A stretch of 64,000 nucleotides of DNA from Coemansia sp. RSA 487 (Eukaryota > Kickxellomycota > Kickxellomycetes > Kickxellales > Kickxellaceae): the NCBI GenBank assembly GCA_027577595.1, contig JANBRJ010000025.1:1-64000 (forward strand). Reading direction: 5' to 3'. Below the pieces are notes generated by a model that worked only from the letters and a program-made list of their open reading frames with translations, was not told the origin of the DNA and did not search any database. This document shows positions 19,223 through 30,634 of this stretch, piece after piece; the first letter of the stretch is position 1; each line of letters begins with the position of its first letter. The translations under genes were made by a program, and so were the position numbers.

Positions 19223-19422
19223 AAAGGGAGGAGGGGCTTTCTGGCATCCTATTTTATGTTCTTTCTCACCCTACTTCAAGTTTTATTATCTTTTTTTATT
19301 AATAACTAATCTTGGCCCTGTCCAACGTTCAAATTCAAAACGCGCACTTACCGCCCAGCTGCCAAGCTTCTTGCAAGTGTGCCACATAACTAACTCACCA
19401 GACCAGAGTCACAACCAAGAAG

Positions 19423-19797
19423 ATGGGCAAAAAGAAAGCCGCAAGTGCGTCGCAAACCAAAGACGATGAAAAGTCTTTGGGCAGCAAAACAAAGCTCAAG
19501 CCCGCCAGCGCCATCCACGTGCGGCATATACTGTGCGAAAAGCAGAGCAAGATTCTCCAGGCGCTCGAGAAGCTTGAGGATGGCGGCAAATTCGACGCTG
19601 TTGCGCGCGAGTTCTCAGAAGACAAGGCCAAGCAGGGCGGCAACCTTGGTCGCCAGGTCCGCGGCTCCATGGTGGGGCCCTTTCAAGAAGCAGCGTTCAA
19701 TCTCCAAGTCAGTAGTCCCGACAAGCCCATTTATACCAACCCGCCTGTCAAGACAGCGTTCGGATACCACATTATCATGGTGGAGAAGCGTGAATAG
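19423..19797 (+). CDS. PIN4: Parvulin-type peptidyl-prolyl isomerase (PIN4/Par14-like)
   Basis: A 124-residue protein: a Lys/Ser-rich N-terminal about 30 residues, then a rotamase domain with [32 protein letters not shown] and [12 protein letters not shown]. It has the short basic N-tail of PIN4/Par14 and no WW domain, which separates it from Pin1/Ess1. Parvulins isomerise Xaa-Pro bonds; Par14 binds DNA and pre-ribosomes in the nucleus. It lies head-to-tail with prefoldin 4 about 200 bases downstream. Confidence 0.9.
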   Translation: MGKKKAASASQTKDDEKSLGSKTKLKPASAIHVRHILCEKQSKILQALEKLEDGGKFDAVAREFSEDKAKQGGNLGRQVRGSMVGPFQEAAFNLQVSSPDKPIYTNPPVKTAFGYHIIMVEKRE

Positions 19798-20177
19798 AAG
19801 CATATAAATAGTGCGGTTTTTTTTCCTCCGTGTGATCCGGCCCCTTAATGGCTGCACAGGCCACTTGAGCGCTACTTCTGGAGATCGATCTGGGTGATGA
19901 TTCGAAAATTTTCCATCCCTTTTTCTTCATCTAATATGCGATCCATTCGTTAGTCTAGTGCGGACCAAATCACCCTGCAATAGACTTGGTTACGAACGCT
20001 AGATAAACGAAGACAAATGTTTTATTTTGCTTTTCCAACGCTGTAGTCTCTCTTCTCAACATGGCTTCATTACTTGCGCTTGTATTTTCAATGTACCCGA
20101 TTTGCGCCAGAGAAGGGGGGAAATATTTCAATTAGATGCAGCAAACATCACAAATCCGATAAATAAATAAAAAAATA
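19798..20177. other. Convergent spacer, PIN4 / GILT-like gene
   Basis: About 380 bases between convergent genes. It holds 3'-UTRs; AATAAA-like signals appear near 20161-20172 for the minus-strand gene. Nothing else seen. Confidence 0.35.
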
Positions 20178-21171
20178 TCAGTTACTAAGTTCGTCTTGGA
20201 TCGATTTGCTAAAATCAGGCACCGATCCACCTCCTGGACATCCATCCTCGGGAGCAACCCAGTGGCCGGAATCGAAAATGCATCGCTGCTTTCCATTCAG
20301 CGTAAAGGTCAGCGATGTTTTCATTCCTTTGCTCTTTGTGTCGGCAACATTCTTTTGAAGAAGTTTTTTGCCCTCATCGCTCACTGTACAACGGGCCACG
20401 GACATCCACTTGGCAATAGTGCTGGTGTGCAGACATTCGACAAATTTGCTATACGTGCCTATGCGCTTGATATCGCGGTCCTCGCACAGAACGTACTGAA
20501 GGGCAGCGTCGGTGCCCAGCTTTTCCTGAACGCACAGCTGTTGGATGTTGCCAAAACACTACAAATGAAAATTTTTCTTAGTATATGTTATTAGATGTAT
20601 TTTCATTTTTTTGAAGAAATTACCTCGTTGATACTTGCCTCTACATTGTAGATTTAGATAAAGTACAGGCGCAAATGGTTTAGCGTTAGCTTTTCATGTC
20701 TCTAAACAATACAAAACGTAACTAAATCAATAAAGCAAATGTTTCTTACCATAGTCTCCATGCATGCATGTCACGCCATATGTGCTGGTTTCGTTTAGGT
20801 CGCCAATATAATTGAACCTCAAGTCGACATTTGACAAATTATCGTAATCTACATAGTTATTTAACAGGCGAAGCATTAGCGAGTGAACTTATACTGCTAT
20901 ATTACAAGTAATTCGTTTTATTTTCAGCGGACTTACACACAGCAGCCAGGTCTTTCATTCCTCTTACAGCGTCTACATAATAAAAAAGTACGGGGAAAGG
21001 AGGTTAGAAACATTGATAGCTCTTGGTCGATGGAGTTTATACAGTTTCTGGCATATGGCTTAACATACCTGGACATTTCGACATCATGTAAACGTCAATA
21101 TTGACTTTCCCAAACGCAGAAAGCGCCAATGCGGACAGGAATAGGGTAATTTTGAAGATTGTGTGCGACAT
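20178..21171 (-). CDS. GILT-like secreted thiol-reductase family protein, five exons
   Basis: The model is complement of 20178..20558, 20624..20640, 20750..20848, 20937..20972 and 21069..21171; all junctions are GT-AG and the phases fit. The product (about 211 residues) starts with a signal peptide (MSHTIFKITLFLSALALSAFG), then VNIDVYMMSKCPDAV, CMHGDYE and CFGNIQQLC, the order and spacing of the gamma-interferon-inducible lysosomal thiol reductase family. The active-site CXXC is CPDA here, so the second Cys is missing. Exon 4 is a 17-base micro-exon. The last exon carries Cys pairs and DGCPGG near the end. Likely lumenal or secreted; redox activity uncertain. Confidence 0.8.
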
Positions 21172-21492
21172 TGCTACTGGTGTTGCTTTTTTTTTCTCTA
21201 TATGCTGCTAAAAATGCTATCACATGTATGTTTGGAAAAACGGTTTTCTAATTGAAAAGGCAACAACAGAATAAGCTATTCGATTTCCAATTTTCACTTT
21301 CATTGCCAGAAGACACCTTATCCATGCACATATGGCCAAGGCATCAAAAGAAGACATTTAAGAAAACAAAAATAAGATGTTACTGCTTGGAGGCAAATTA
21401 CGTTTATGCAGGAAAGAACATCCCATCCATTTGCAACATTTGGAAAAAGGAAAAAGGAAAAGGGAAGGAAAAAGGAAAAAGAAAATATATTT
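21172..21492. other. Spacer with purine-rich tract
   Basis: About 320 bases between the GILT-like start and the P-protein stop. Positions 21440-21487 form an almost pure A/G tract built of GGAAAAA units in the 3' flank of the P-protein gene. No gene seen. Confidence 0.4.
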
Positions 21493-22315
21493 TTACTGGT
21501 AGTTTTCGATCGGAGGACACGAGCAAATGAGGTTGAGGTCGCCGTACGCGTCATCGACACGCGAAACGGATGGCCAGAACTTGCGATCCTTGAGGGTAGG
21601 CAGCGGGTATGCAGCGCGCTGGCGCGAATACGGATGAGGCCAGTCCTCCTTGGAGACCTTGGCAATGGTGTGTGGGGCGTTGACCAGAAGATTGTTGTCG
21701 CGGGGCTGGTTGCCGTCCTCAATCTCGCGGATCTCCTCGCGGATGGCGATCAGCGCATCGCAGAAGCGGTCCATCTCCTCCTTGGATTCAGATTCGGTGG
21801 GCTCAACCATGATGGTGTTGGGCACAGGCCACGACATGGTGGGCGGGTGGAAGCCGTAGTCCTGAAGCCGCTTGGCAATGTCGATGGCCTGGACGCCGGA
21901 GCTCTTGCCAAAGACACGCGTGTCCAGAATGAACTCGTGTGCGCACATGCCCTTGTCGTTGGTGAACAGAACCGAGTAGTGGTCGCGCAGGCGGTTGGCC
22001 ATGTAGTTGGCGTTGAGAATAGCGGCCTTCGACACCTCGGTCATGCCGCGTGCGCCAAGGAGCTTGACGTAGGCCCACGTGACGGGGAGAACGCCAGCAG
22101 AGCCGTAGGGTGCAGCGGACACCGGGCCCACGGCGCTCTGCGGCGACCCGTCGGCGTTGACAAGCTCGGGGTGGCCCGGGAGGAACGGCGCCAGATGCGC
22201 CTTGACGCAGATGGGACCGACGCCGGGACCGCCGCCGCCGTGCGGGATGGCGAGGGTCTTGTGGTTGTTAAGGTGGCAGACGTCGGCGCCCATGTGGCCG
22301 GGGCTGGTGAGCCCC

Positions 22316-22347
<32 letters not shown>

Positions 22348-22825
22348 CACTTGGCCTCCGTTTTCGTGCACAATCTCGATCGCACGCACAACGCCCTCCT
22401 CAAACACGCCGAATGTCGACGGGTATGTGATCATCACCGCCGACAGCGCCGCTGCGTGCTTCTTGGCCTTTGCCTCCAGATCCACCAGATCAAGCGTGCC
22501 CTTGTTGCACTTGACGATCACCACCTTGAGCCCCGCCATCACTGCCGATGCAGGGTTGGTGCCGTGCGCTGACTCCGGCACCAGGCACACGTTGCGGTGT
22601 GCCTCGCCCTTGGATGCCTGGAAGGCGCGGATCGCGCGCAGTCCGGCGTACTCGCCCTGCGCGCCGCTGTTGGGCTGCACAGTCGTTGCGTCCATGCCGG
22701 TGATGGCAGCAAGATCCTCCTCGAGGTCGCGGATCATCTTCGCGTAGCCGTGGGTCTGCTCGCGCGGCGCAAACGGGTGGATCTGGCTAAACTCAGGCCA
22801 CGTGATGGGGATCAGCTCAGTCGTG

Positions 22826-22865
<40 letters not shown>

Positions 22866-24935
22866 CGTTGGCAAGCGACAGATCCTTGTTCTGCAGCTGC
22901 GTGATGTACCGCAGCATCTCAGTTTCCGAGTGGTAGCGGTTGAAGATCGGGTGCGAAAGGATCGCGCCCTGCCGAGTAAGCCCCTCGGGGATGGCGCTGG
23001 ACTCGGCTGCCGTTGCCGCCACACTGGTGGCCACAACAGCCTCGATGTCGGCGCTGTTTCCGCCAAACACCTCGACCAGCTGCGCCAGCTCATCGCGTGT
23101 GACTGCCTCATCAAGCGTGATGCCCACCGTGGCTGCGTCGATACGGCGCAGATTGATCTGGCGCTCGTCGGCGCGTGCGTGGATCTCGGCAGCCGTGGTG
23201 GATTCGGCGACACGGATACGGAGGGTGTCAAAGTACGACGGGTTTTCGACCGTGTGGCCCGCAGCGGTGACCGCTGTGGCAAGCGCCTGTGTGAACCGGT
23301 GGATGCGGTCTGCAATCGCCTTGATGCCCTCGGGTCCGTGGTACACCGCATACATCGCCGACATGTTGGCTAGCAGCGCCTGCGCCGTGCAGATGTTTGA
23401 CGACGCCTTTTCGCGCCGAATGTGCTGCTCACGCGTCTGCAGCGCAAGCCGGTACGCACGGTTGCCGTCGGTGTCGCGCGACACACCGATGATGCGCCCA
23501 GGCACGCGCCGCTGGTTCGCCATCGTTGTGGCAAAGAACGCTGCGTGGGGTCCACCGTATCCGAGCGGCACGCCGAACCGTTGGCTGTTGCCGATGGCGA
23601 TGTCGGCGCCAAACTCGCCTGGCGGCTGCAGAACAGCAAGCGACATCAGGTCTGCCGCAACGACAAGCTGTCCACCCTGCTCGTGGACCGTGTTGGCTAG
23701 CGCCTTGTAGTCGCCAATGGTTCCGTAGGTGTCAGGGTACTACATCATCAACAGAATCGGGAAGAGCGTGAAGATACATGCTGATTAGCAACAGTACATA
23801 TTAGTTGCATGTCAGGGATTGAATAAGGTAAAGCACTCGCCTCCCGTTTTTCTCACATGCCTTTCCTAAGACATATGCGGCCAGACCAATCAGATCAAAC
23901 TGATAACACAGGGTAAAAAAAACAAGACAATCATCCCCTACATGCCGGATTTTTCTGCATGCCTCATATATCGGAAGTATTTCCTTTTATAACCCTTCTC
24001 CTTTGTCCGAAATGTCAGCACGATGCACAGCCTTTTGTTTGTTTTTGTTGCTGTGGTGCGAATGTGACTCAACTTACCGAAACAAGAGCGCCAGAAAGGC
24101 GGTCGCCCAGAGCGCTAAAATCGAATGTCTTGTAATCGCCCACAACGATCTCCGCGCCAAAGCCCTCTGCACGGGTTTTCAGGACAGCCAAAGTTTGCGG
24201 ATGGCAGTTTTTGTCGGCAAAGAAAATGTTGCGAGTCCTTTTGCGCGACCCATTGAGGCACACGACCAGAGCCTCGCCAGCAGCAGTGCCCTCATCGAGC
24301 AAACTGGCATTAGCAGCCGGGAGCCCCGTGAGATCGCTGATGACTGTCTGGAAGTTCAGCAAGCTCTCGAGCCGTCCCTGCGAGATCTCAGGCTGGTACG
24401 GCGTGTACTGCGTGTACCACCCGGGATTCTCCAGCACGTTGCGCAAAATAACCGGCGGCACAACAGTATCCGTGTATCCGGTGCCGATGAACGATCGGTA
24501 CACTTTGTTCTGGGTCGCTATGACTTTCAGCTTGGCCAAGAGCTCGCGCTCAGGGTACTCCCCGTCGTTGATCGTCAGAGGCTCAGGCAGTCTGATACTG
24601 TCGGGAACCGCTGCCGATACCATCTCGTCCAGGCTCTTGAATCCCAGAGCCTGGAGCATCGCCTCGACATCCGAGTCACGGGGACCCACGTGGCGTCTAA
24701 GGAACGTGTCCAGAGGCGCCAATGCCTTCTGGGCGGATGCCACAGCAGATGCGTCGCCTGTGGCAGTGGTGGCACTGGTGGACGCCTCGGCCACTGCCGC
24801 CGCCGACGCCTGGCGCGGCTTGAGTGTGTGGAGAAGCGCTGCGCGCACCATCGTGGTGGCCAGCGCTGGGCGTGTCATTGCGCCGCTGAGTCTGACAATT
24901 GCTTGCGCCTTGGATGCAGATGATCTGGTAAGCAT
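21493..24935 (-). CDS. GCV2: Glycine dehydrogenase (decarboxylating), P-protein of glycine cleavage
   Basis: The model is complement(join(21493..23739, 24078..24935)), 1034 residues, the usual size. The single intron (338 bases, GTAAGT...TAG) is phase 0 and joins LSGALVS to YPDTYGT. The N-terminus is a Ser/Arg/Ala-rich mitochondrial presequence; the enzyme starts near DTFLRRHVGPRDSD. The second half contains the PLP-lysine motif NNHKTLAIPHGGGGPG and SAAPYGSAGVLPVTW. The P-protein decarboxylates glycine and passes aminomethyl to lipoyl H-protein in the mitochondrial matrix. The coding sequence is strikingly GC-rich compared with neighbours, typical of strongly expressed genes here. Confidence 0.95.
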
Positions 24936-26153
24936 TTTTATCTAATTGGTATAGATGTAGAGGATAAGGTTATCAAAAAGAGGGTATGTGGGATATAGAA
25001 ACAAATAAATAGATAGGGCCAAAAGAAAAAGGAAATGTTGGTACTTTTGTAGTAAAAAAAAGATAAAGGGTACAGGCTAACTAGAAAGGCTATTCAAGCG
25101 TAGAAACATCCCAAATGGCTAGAATATATGGAAGAAGAAAAAAGTACTTGAAATTGGCGAGAGAAAAAATGGACCGGACAGAATGTCCTTTGGCTCTTTA
25201 TAAAAGATTCCAGCCTTTTCGTTTTTTTCTTCTTTTTCCCTGTCAAGCAGGAATAATAGCCCGCTCTCTATCTCTCGTAACCAAGCTGCTAGCTTTCTCC
25301 CGACCAACAAGGGAGAAAAACACGTTCTATTCTGGTTTAGCAGATGGGAAAAAGAGTGACCAAGCAAATTCTCCCCTCCCGTGTGTTTGCATTTGTGTGC
25401 AATAATAATGCTCCTAAATCGTTTTATTTGGCGCACCCACTCTTGATAACAAGTGTTTTCTAGCTCGGTGGAATCGGCGGGAGGAGGGCAACAGACCAAC
25501 TCACTCAATCACTTTTTTTCATTTCCTTAGCCAATTCCACCACGCCGATTTATTTTGCTGCTCCTTATATACGTGCGGCGAATTTTCTCCCTGCTTCTTT
25601 TGGGCCACTTGACTCTAATGGCAGGTCCAAGTATCCATCCTCCTTTTTCCCGCCCATAGCCGCAACGGCGGTTAATTGATACTAGTGCTTAAAGGGTCCC
25701 CCTGCCTGGTGCAGCCATCAATGAAATGACGTCGTTTTGTTAGTTTCGGAATACCCAAGCAAAAATGTTTGCGCGCACATGCGCTAAAATGCCTTGCAGA
25801 TACTCTTTTGAATCTCCAGCAGTTACTTGTTCTTTCTTTTCGCAGAACCAACTCAGCTTATTTCTTTTCTTTTCACAAGGATGACCCAAACACGGAACAG
25901 GAAAGGGGGGAATTGGTTCCACACTGTGTTATCACTCCCCGAATTTTAAAGGAATCACATGCCTTGGGCCAATCAGAGCCTTTTCTGTCCATGCTATCGA
26001 TAAACTCCTGCACATATTTCTGTTAGTTTGTGAGTACCCAAAAAAATAACAGAATAAGAAACTTGGTCATATTAATTTACATTAGGGAAAGCAAAGAACT
26101 TTGGTATACAAAAAGTTCGTTTTGTAGCGCTAACAGCATTCTCTTCGACATTG
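24936..26153. other. Large spacer upstream of P-protein
   Basis: About 1.2 kb between the P-protein start and the end of the Sec1-family gene, both on the minus strand. It contains scattered pyrimidine-rich runs (25205-25245, 25850-25875) and a CCTTATATAC element near 25562. Open frames in it look non-coding. It must hold the P-protein promoter. No gene or repeat was recognised. Confidence 0.4.
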
Positions 26154-28929
26154 CTAAACATCCAGCAGAACCGAAGACACATCGCAGATGCCAGTTCCGC
26201 CGACCAGCACCCTTCTGCCACCGCCAAACTGGTGTGCGGCTGCTGTCACTGCTGCGGCCTCTTCAAATGTTATCCCGCCAACTACAAAAAATATAACTGT
26301 ATTGCAATTTGCGGCCACATCACCTGCTCCGCCGCCGTCACCACCGCTCTGTTGACTCTGGTGCTGGTAGCTTGAGCCTGTGGACAATAGTGCTCCCTCG
26401 CCCGCATTGCCGCTGGCAGCCGAGCTTGCACCTGATAGAAAGCGTCGTCTACAAAATTAAACACGAAACAATACGATATACAGAGAGGGAGGATAATTAG
26501 TATATGAAGAGGCTCTCTCCCACACACCAAACTCGGAATAAATCCCATGAAAGGCTAGACACATCCACCTATTTTTGTATTTTTTTGGCAGAGTGGAATG
26601 CTGGAATCACACAATGATTCACAGCACAATATGAAATGCACATTAAGCACTCACTCCACATGTCGCTCTTTTGTCCAAACGCTTCCACATCATCCATTTT
26701 CAAGTCAGCAATTCCTGCATTTGGCTGCTGCAATCCTTTGTATAAAATATACCCATTATTTCCTTACCCTATACCCTTGAGCAGGTTTGCTGCAGCAGCA
26801 ACGCCCATCCCTTGCTCTGCATGCTTCAGGTCTGCACAAGCACCACCAGTCAGCACATCGGCTGCAATCCGTCCGACCAGGGGTGTGTAAATGTCGTCGA
26901 GTCCATGTGATAGCCCGACTATATTTCTCCACAGCGTCGTTGCCCTACTGCGCTGTCCACGACCAACAGCCACCTCACCCACCATGTCCATCGTTCGTGT
27001 TGCCCACTGCTCCGCCATCGCCTCGTGGCTCAAGCGTTCTTGCCTGCTGCTGCTTTCGGCTGCCATCGCATTGCACACAGCAATATAGTCGCTGGCAAGC
27101 CGCTGCTCTGCAAGAACCCGCTGGCCCTGCGGAACCCCACATCTCGCGGGCGCAAGAAGAGATGCAGCCATAAGAACCATACCAGGCGCTGGTGTGTGCT
27201 TCAACAGCCACCCGATCACCCGCTTTTCAAACGACTCGCTTGTATTGCATTCCTTGCAGCTCTCAACCATGCTTGCCGTCAGATTGGGAATACCTGCAAG
27301 GACCTGGTCCCACGCCGCCTCCATCTCGGTCTCTAGCACTTCATCGGAAATAGAATCGCCAGCATTCTCGCCGCGTCTGCTGCTACCACCAGATCCAAGA
27401 AGCGATGCACCTGCAAATGGATGCTGTGATTGTTGTTCAGTGGCCTCCTGCAAAGTGTCCTTGATTCCGCCGATAATGAGTTTGAGCGTCTTCTCTGCCC
27501 CCTCGGTCTCCGACCAACGCTCTCTCTTGGCTGTCGCCTCGACACTGACCACACCACGCGCAATATCCGCAAGCGCGTCCTCATTTTGCTCGGATCCTCT
27601 ACCAGTAGACTCTGTATTAGTCAGTGCTTCTGCAAGTGTTTCGACCTGATCTGCTGTGTCTTTGCCCAGATTCGAGGACAATAACTCGTCCGGTTTACCG
27701 CCAGCTTTTCGCAATTTGTCGATGAGTTTGCGTCGCAACATCTGCATCGCAACAGACTTCTCATTCATTAAAAGCGTTTCCCACATATCGAGCTCATTTG
27801 GGGTACCAAACGAGTCGCTGGATAGATGGTCTGGCGATCTACCACCGCACGAGCGGAGTAGGGAAATAAGAGAGTTTTCCGAAACAAGCATTCTGTCGTT
27901 CTTATTTGTGTCAGCTGAGTTGCTGCAAGGTACTAGCAAGCTGCGGTACAGCTGGTCCAACACACATTTATTGTGGTGGGTTGGAGAAACTAGATCGAGG
28001 GCCCGGTCAAGCAACACAACGATCGCTTCCACAGAACCCGGACCAGTTTCGCTAGTATCGCTAGAATTGCGCGCCAGCCCCATGCAACGACGAGAAACCC
28101 GGCTTGAAAATTCGCCAAACGAGTAATACCTTCCACGAACACGAAGCCCTTTCAAAAAAGAGGCCACGTTCAGCGACACACACTCCATTTGCTGCCGTAT
28201 CTCGTTATCAGAAGACACTCGGCCCTTGTTACTATGGTGTTCTTTGTTAGCACCTGCATGTGTTTCGATGATCAGTGGAACAGAAAGCCCAGCACCAGAA
28301 TCGGGCAAAACAAATACATCCTTGGCAAAGGGCATTGCCGTTTGAGCAGGCAGCGTCACAATCGACACGGGGTGTTCGTCCAGAGAAATCCCAGCTTTTG
28401 AGCACCCGGCCATCAAAAGCTCAGAGAGCGCAGAACTGACGGTCTCCCTTGTCAGTTGCTGTGTCGCAAAGTAGCGGCGATCTGGTGGGTAGCACGCCGC
28501 AACATCAGGCCATAGGGCCGGATCAGCTGGTGAGCAGAATGTGCACGACGTGTGTGCATGGCTCAGCAGCACGTTAGTTACGGCTGGCCATATCTTCCCC
28601 TGGGCGCTTGGCCATGCGACAGATCCAACAATGAACATGACATGGCTACCATTGGGCAAGCACGCTGAAAAAGAACTTTGTTCATTTACATCACTCACAG
28701 TCGCGTTGCTATCGCTGTATTGCTCGAGACTTTTCACGTTACGCACTCTCAAGCTCCTTTGGGCACTGCTCTCTATCAGCCCCAAGATTCCGTCCTTAAA
28801 GGAAGCGTTGATAATCTGTAGTGCTGCCGAATCGGCGTAGATTGTTGTCTCTAATCCCTTTGAATTCGCAGCCACTAACTCTGCAAGCGATGAATTAACA
28901 TGTTCTAAAAGCGTGCCTCCTGTCGACAT
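26154..28929 (-). CDS. Sec1/Munc18-family protein, SCFD2-like
   Basis: The model is complement(join(26154..26448, 26768..28929)), 818 residues. The intron (319 bases, donor GTAAGG, acceptor TTTTGTAG) is phase 2 and restores the Sec1 C-terminus VIFFVVGGITFEEA, followed by RRVLVGGTGICD. The middle shows PGSVEAIVVLLDRALDLVSPTHH, the SM-protein domain-2 signature, and a long low-complexity insert. SM proteins clasp SNAREs in membrane fusion; SCFD2 is a divergent member linked to ER/Golgi traffic. A Sly1- or Vps33-type protein is less likely because the ends and inserts differ. Confidence 0.7.
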
Positions 28930-29204
28930 TTTTATAGCTATCCACTATCGTTCCGTTTTATGCCCAGATTAAAAAGATTGAATGCAATAATAAAGCAGTG
29001 TAGAATGTCAATTGAGGTTGAAAGACTGACAAAAGCACTTTGCACTGTTGTGCAGAAATGTATTTGGCAAGATCAACTTAGTATCTATGTGATGACGTTT
29101 TCGTCTTGTTGGATCAGTAAGTTTTAATCAGTCAGAGATTGATTTGGCTTATTTGTTTGCACTATTTTTTGTCCAATTTACATGTATGTTGTTGTTGACC
29201 TTTG

Positions 29205-29313
29205 CTGTGCTGTGCAAAACTAGCTGCGTCGAATAAGAAGGATGTATACGTGTCGAATGGTGAAAGGTTTGTGGTGGCAATCATACATTTTGCGTTCCAA
29301 GAAAAAATCGTTT
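29205..29313 (-). repeat. Terminal inverted repeat, copy 2, left
   Basis: Outer tip CTGTGCTGTGCAAAACTAG. Read rightward it matches the reverse complement of 29996-30104 with about one difference in six, for example GAATAAGAAGGATGTATACG in both arms. The same sequence closes copies 1 and 3. Confidence 0.6.
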
Positions 29314-29389
29314 GCATCGGCATCCTATCCTAGAATTAGGATTTGCCGTGGCTATAACCTTGGCTGAATTTCGTGGTGGCTGTTATTTG

Positions 29390-29616
29390 TTCGTCCTCGC
29401 CATCTTCCCTTCCTTCTTGGGCTAATGTTTATCAGTGGTAGCAACGGCGGCAGGCCGACTGCGACAAAGGCGCTCTGGAGTCTCACTGTGATCGTGAAGG
29501 CTATGGAAAATATGCCTGAAGTTGAGAACAGCTGCGAGATCTCGGTTGTATATGCGTGAACGAGGAATCAGAACACCATCCACTTCCACGGCCCCATACA
29601 TGGTTCGTTGGTGCAC
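29390..29616 (-). pseudogene. Fanzor-like gene remnant in copy 2
   Basis: About 64 residues are readable: GAVEVDGVLIPRSR then IYNRDLAAVLNFRHIFHSL, the region around the third RuvC aspartate. A stop follows TTDKH, earlier than the basic NLS-like tail of copy 1. Everything upstream of the CX4C knuckle is deleted. Not functional as a nuclease. Confidence 0.6.
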
Positions 29617-29979
29617 TCAAGGAGACCGTGGCAGAGCACTCCCTTCATCTTTTCTCGTTGGTAGGCAGTATTTTCCAATCAAATACCTGTGTGATGCTGA
29701 CACTGATATCGTCAGGCTGTTAAATGCTTGACATAGACCCTTCTTGATGTGTGCCAGCACTGCAGTTGGATTCTTGTTCAAGGTAGTAGTGGTATTTCTT
29801 CAGATTGTTAGGTTTCATTAATATCAATGTTAACTAGCCACATTGAAAGCACAGACAGAGACCGAGAAGCCAATTCATTTTAGTGTGAAATAATAGGCGT
29901 GTAGCGAACTGTTTTCTCCACAAAGCTTAGTTTGCGCCTCTTGCTTCCAAGCGCAAACATAACACCAACCGACGCGAAC

Positions 29980-30104
29980 AACTTGCCACGCCTACGTAAA
30001 CGAATTTTTCTTGGAACACAATGCACTATCGCCACCGCAAACCTTCCACCATTTTACGCGTATACATCCTTCTTATTCGGCGCAATTAGTTCTGGACAGC
30101 ACAG
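29980..30104 (+). repeat. Terminal inverted repeat, copy 2, right
   Basis: Partner of 29205-29313. It includes GCCACGCCTACGTAAACG at its inner side, also found at the inner side of the copy 1 repeat (about 527-545), and CATCCTTCTTATTCGGCGCA near the tip. Confidence 0.6.
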
Positions 30105-30634
30105 TGGTTGCAAAATGGAAATATGTTACATCATGACTACCCTTATCTTGTTGTAGCAAACATATACATTGTTAAGAGATATTTGTGTAATAACAAAAAC
30201 AGATTTTGACGGAACTAAAGTTCTGTTTCTATATTGTAAATAAACATGGCATTCTATAGCCATTCCAAACATCTATGAAAACATATGATTAGCTTAAAAC
30301 GAGCTAATAATCATTACAGCCTGTATGGTTGCTAGTCATCGCAAAACTCTCATAGGCTTGTTTTGCATGACTTGGATTCTAGAGGTGAGTCGTTGCTATC
30401 GTGCGAGCTCCTCTTCAACCCTTGCATGCTGGCAGTACTGCCACCCACGCTCTTGGTATTATCTGGTTCACGTGCTATCAACGATGTCTGCTGTACACAC
30501 GATCCTGCTTTGTTCCCACAGTCCAGGCCACAATCTGGATTGTTGTGCACGTATTCACGCAGTATGTTCAGGCGAGTAAAATCAACATAGTCGAATTTTT
30601 CGGTAGGCTCAGCCGTTTTGTTGAATGCATCTAC
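30105..30634. other. Spacer between copy 2 element and FunK1 kinase 1
   Basis: About 530 bases, AT-rich, in the 3' flank of the kinase. No coding sequence, repeat or terminal duplication of the neighbouring element was recognised. Confidence 0.35.

Larger units (their letters stand above)
29205..30104 (-). mobile_element. Non-autonomous Fanzor-element derivative (copy 2), both ends present
   Basis: About 900 bases with terminal inverted repeats of about 110-125 bases (29205-29313 and 29980-30104). The inside holds the post-stop segment (29329-29385), the last about 80 codons of the nuclease gene, then non-coding sequence shared with copy 3 but absent from the coding part of copy 1. So it is an internally deleted, MITE-like relative of the element at base 1. 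The gene remnant is out of use: only C-terminal sequence survives and its basic tail is cut short. No clear target-site duplication was found. Confidence 0.65.

Noticed and set aside
21740-23700. Long plus-strand frames opposite the P-protein gene
   Set aside because: The P-protein coding strand is GC-rich with few stop codons, giving long antisense frames without family motifs.
25119-25508. 130-residue minus-strand ORF in the spacer before P-protein
   Set aside because: Composition is typical of AT-rich spacer (poly-Lys/Phe ends), with no motif or neighbour logic.
29422-29616. Copy 2 Fanzor remnant as a small gene in its own right
   Set aside because: It starts mid-domain, lacks upstream nuclease motifs and lies inside a deleted element.
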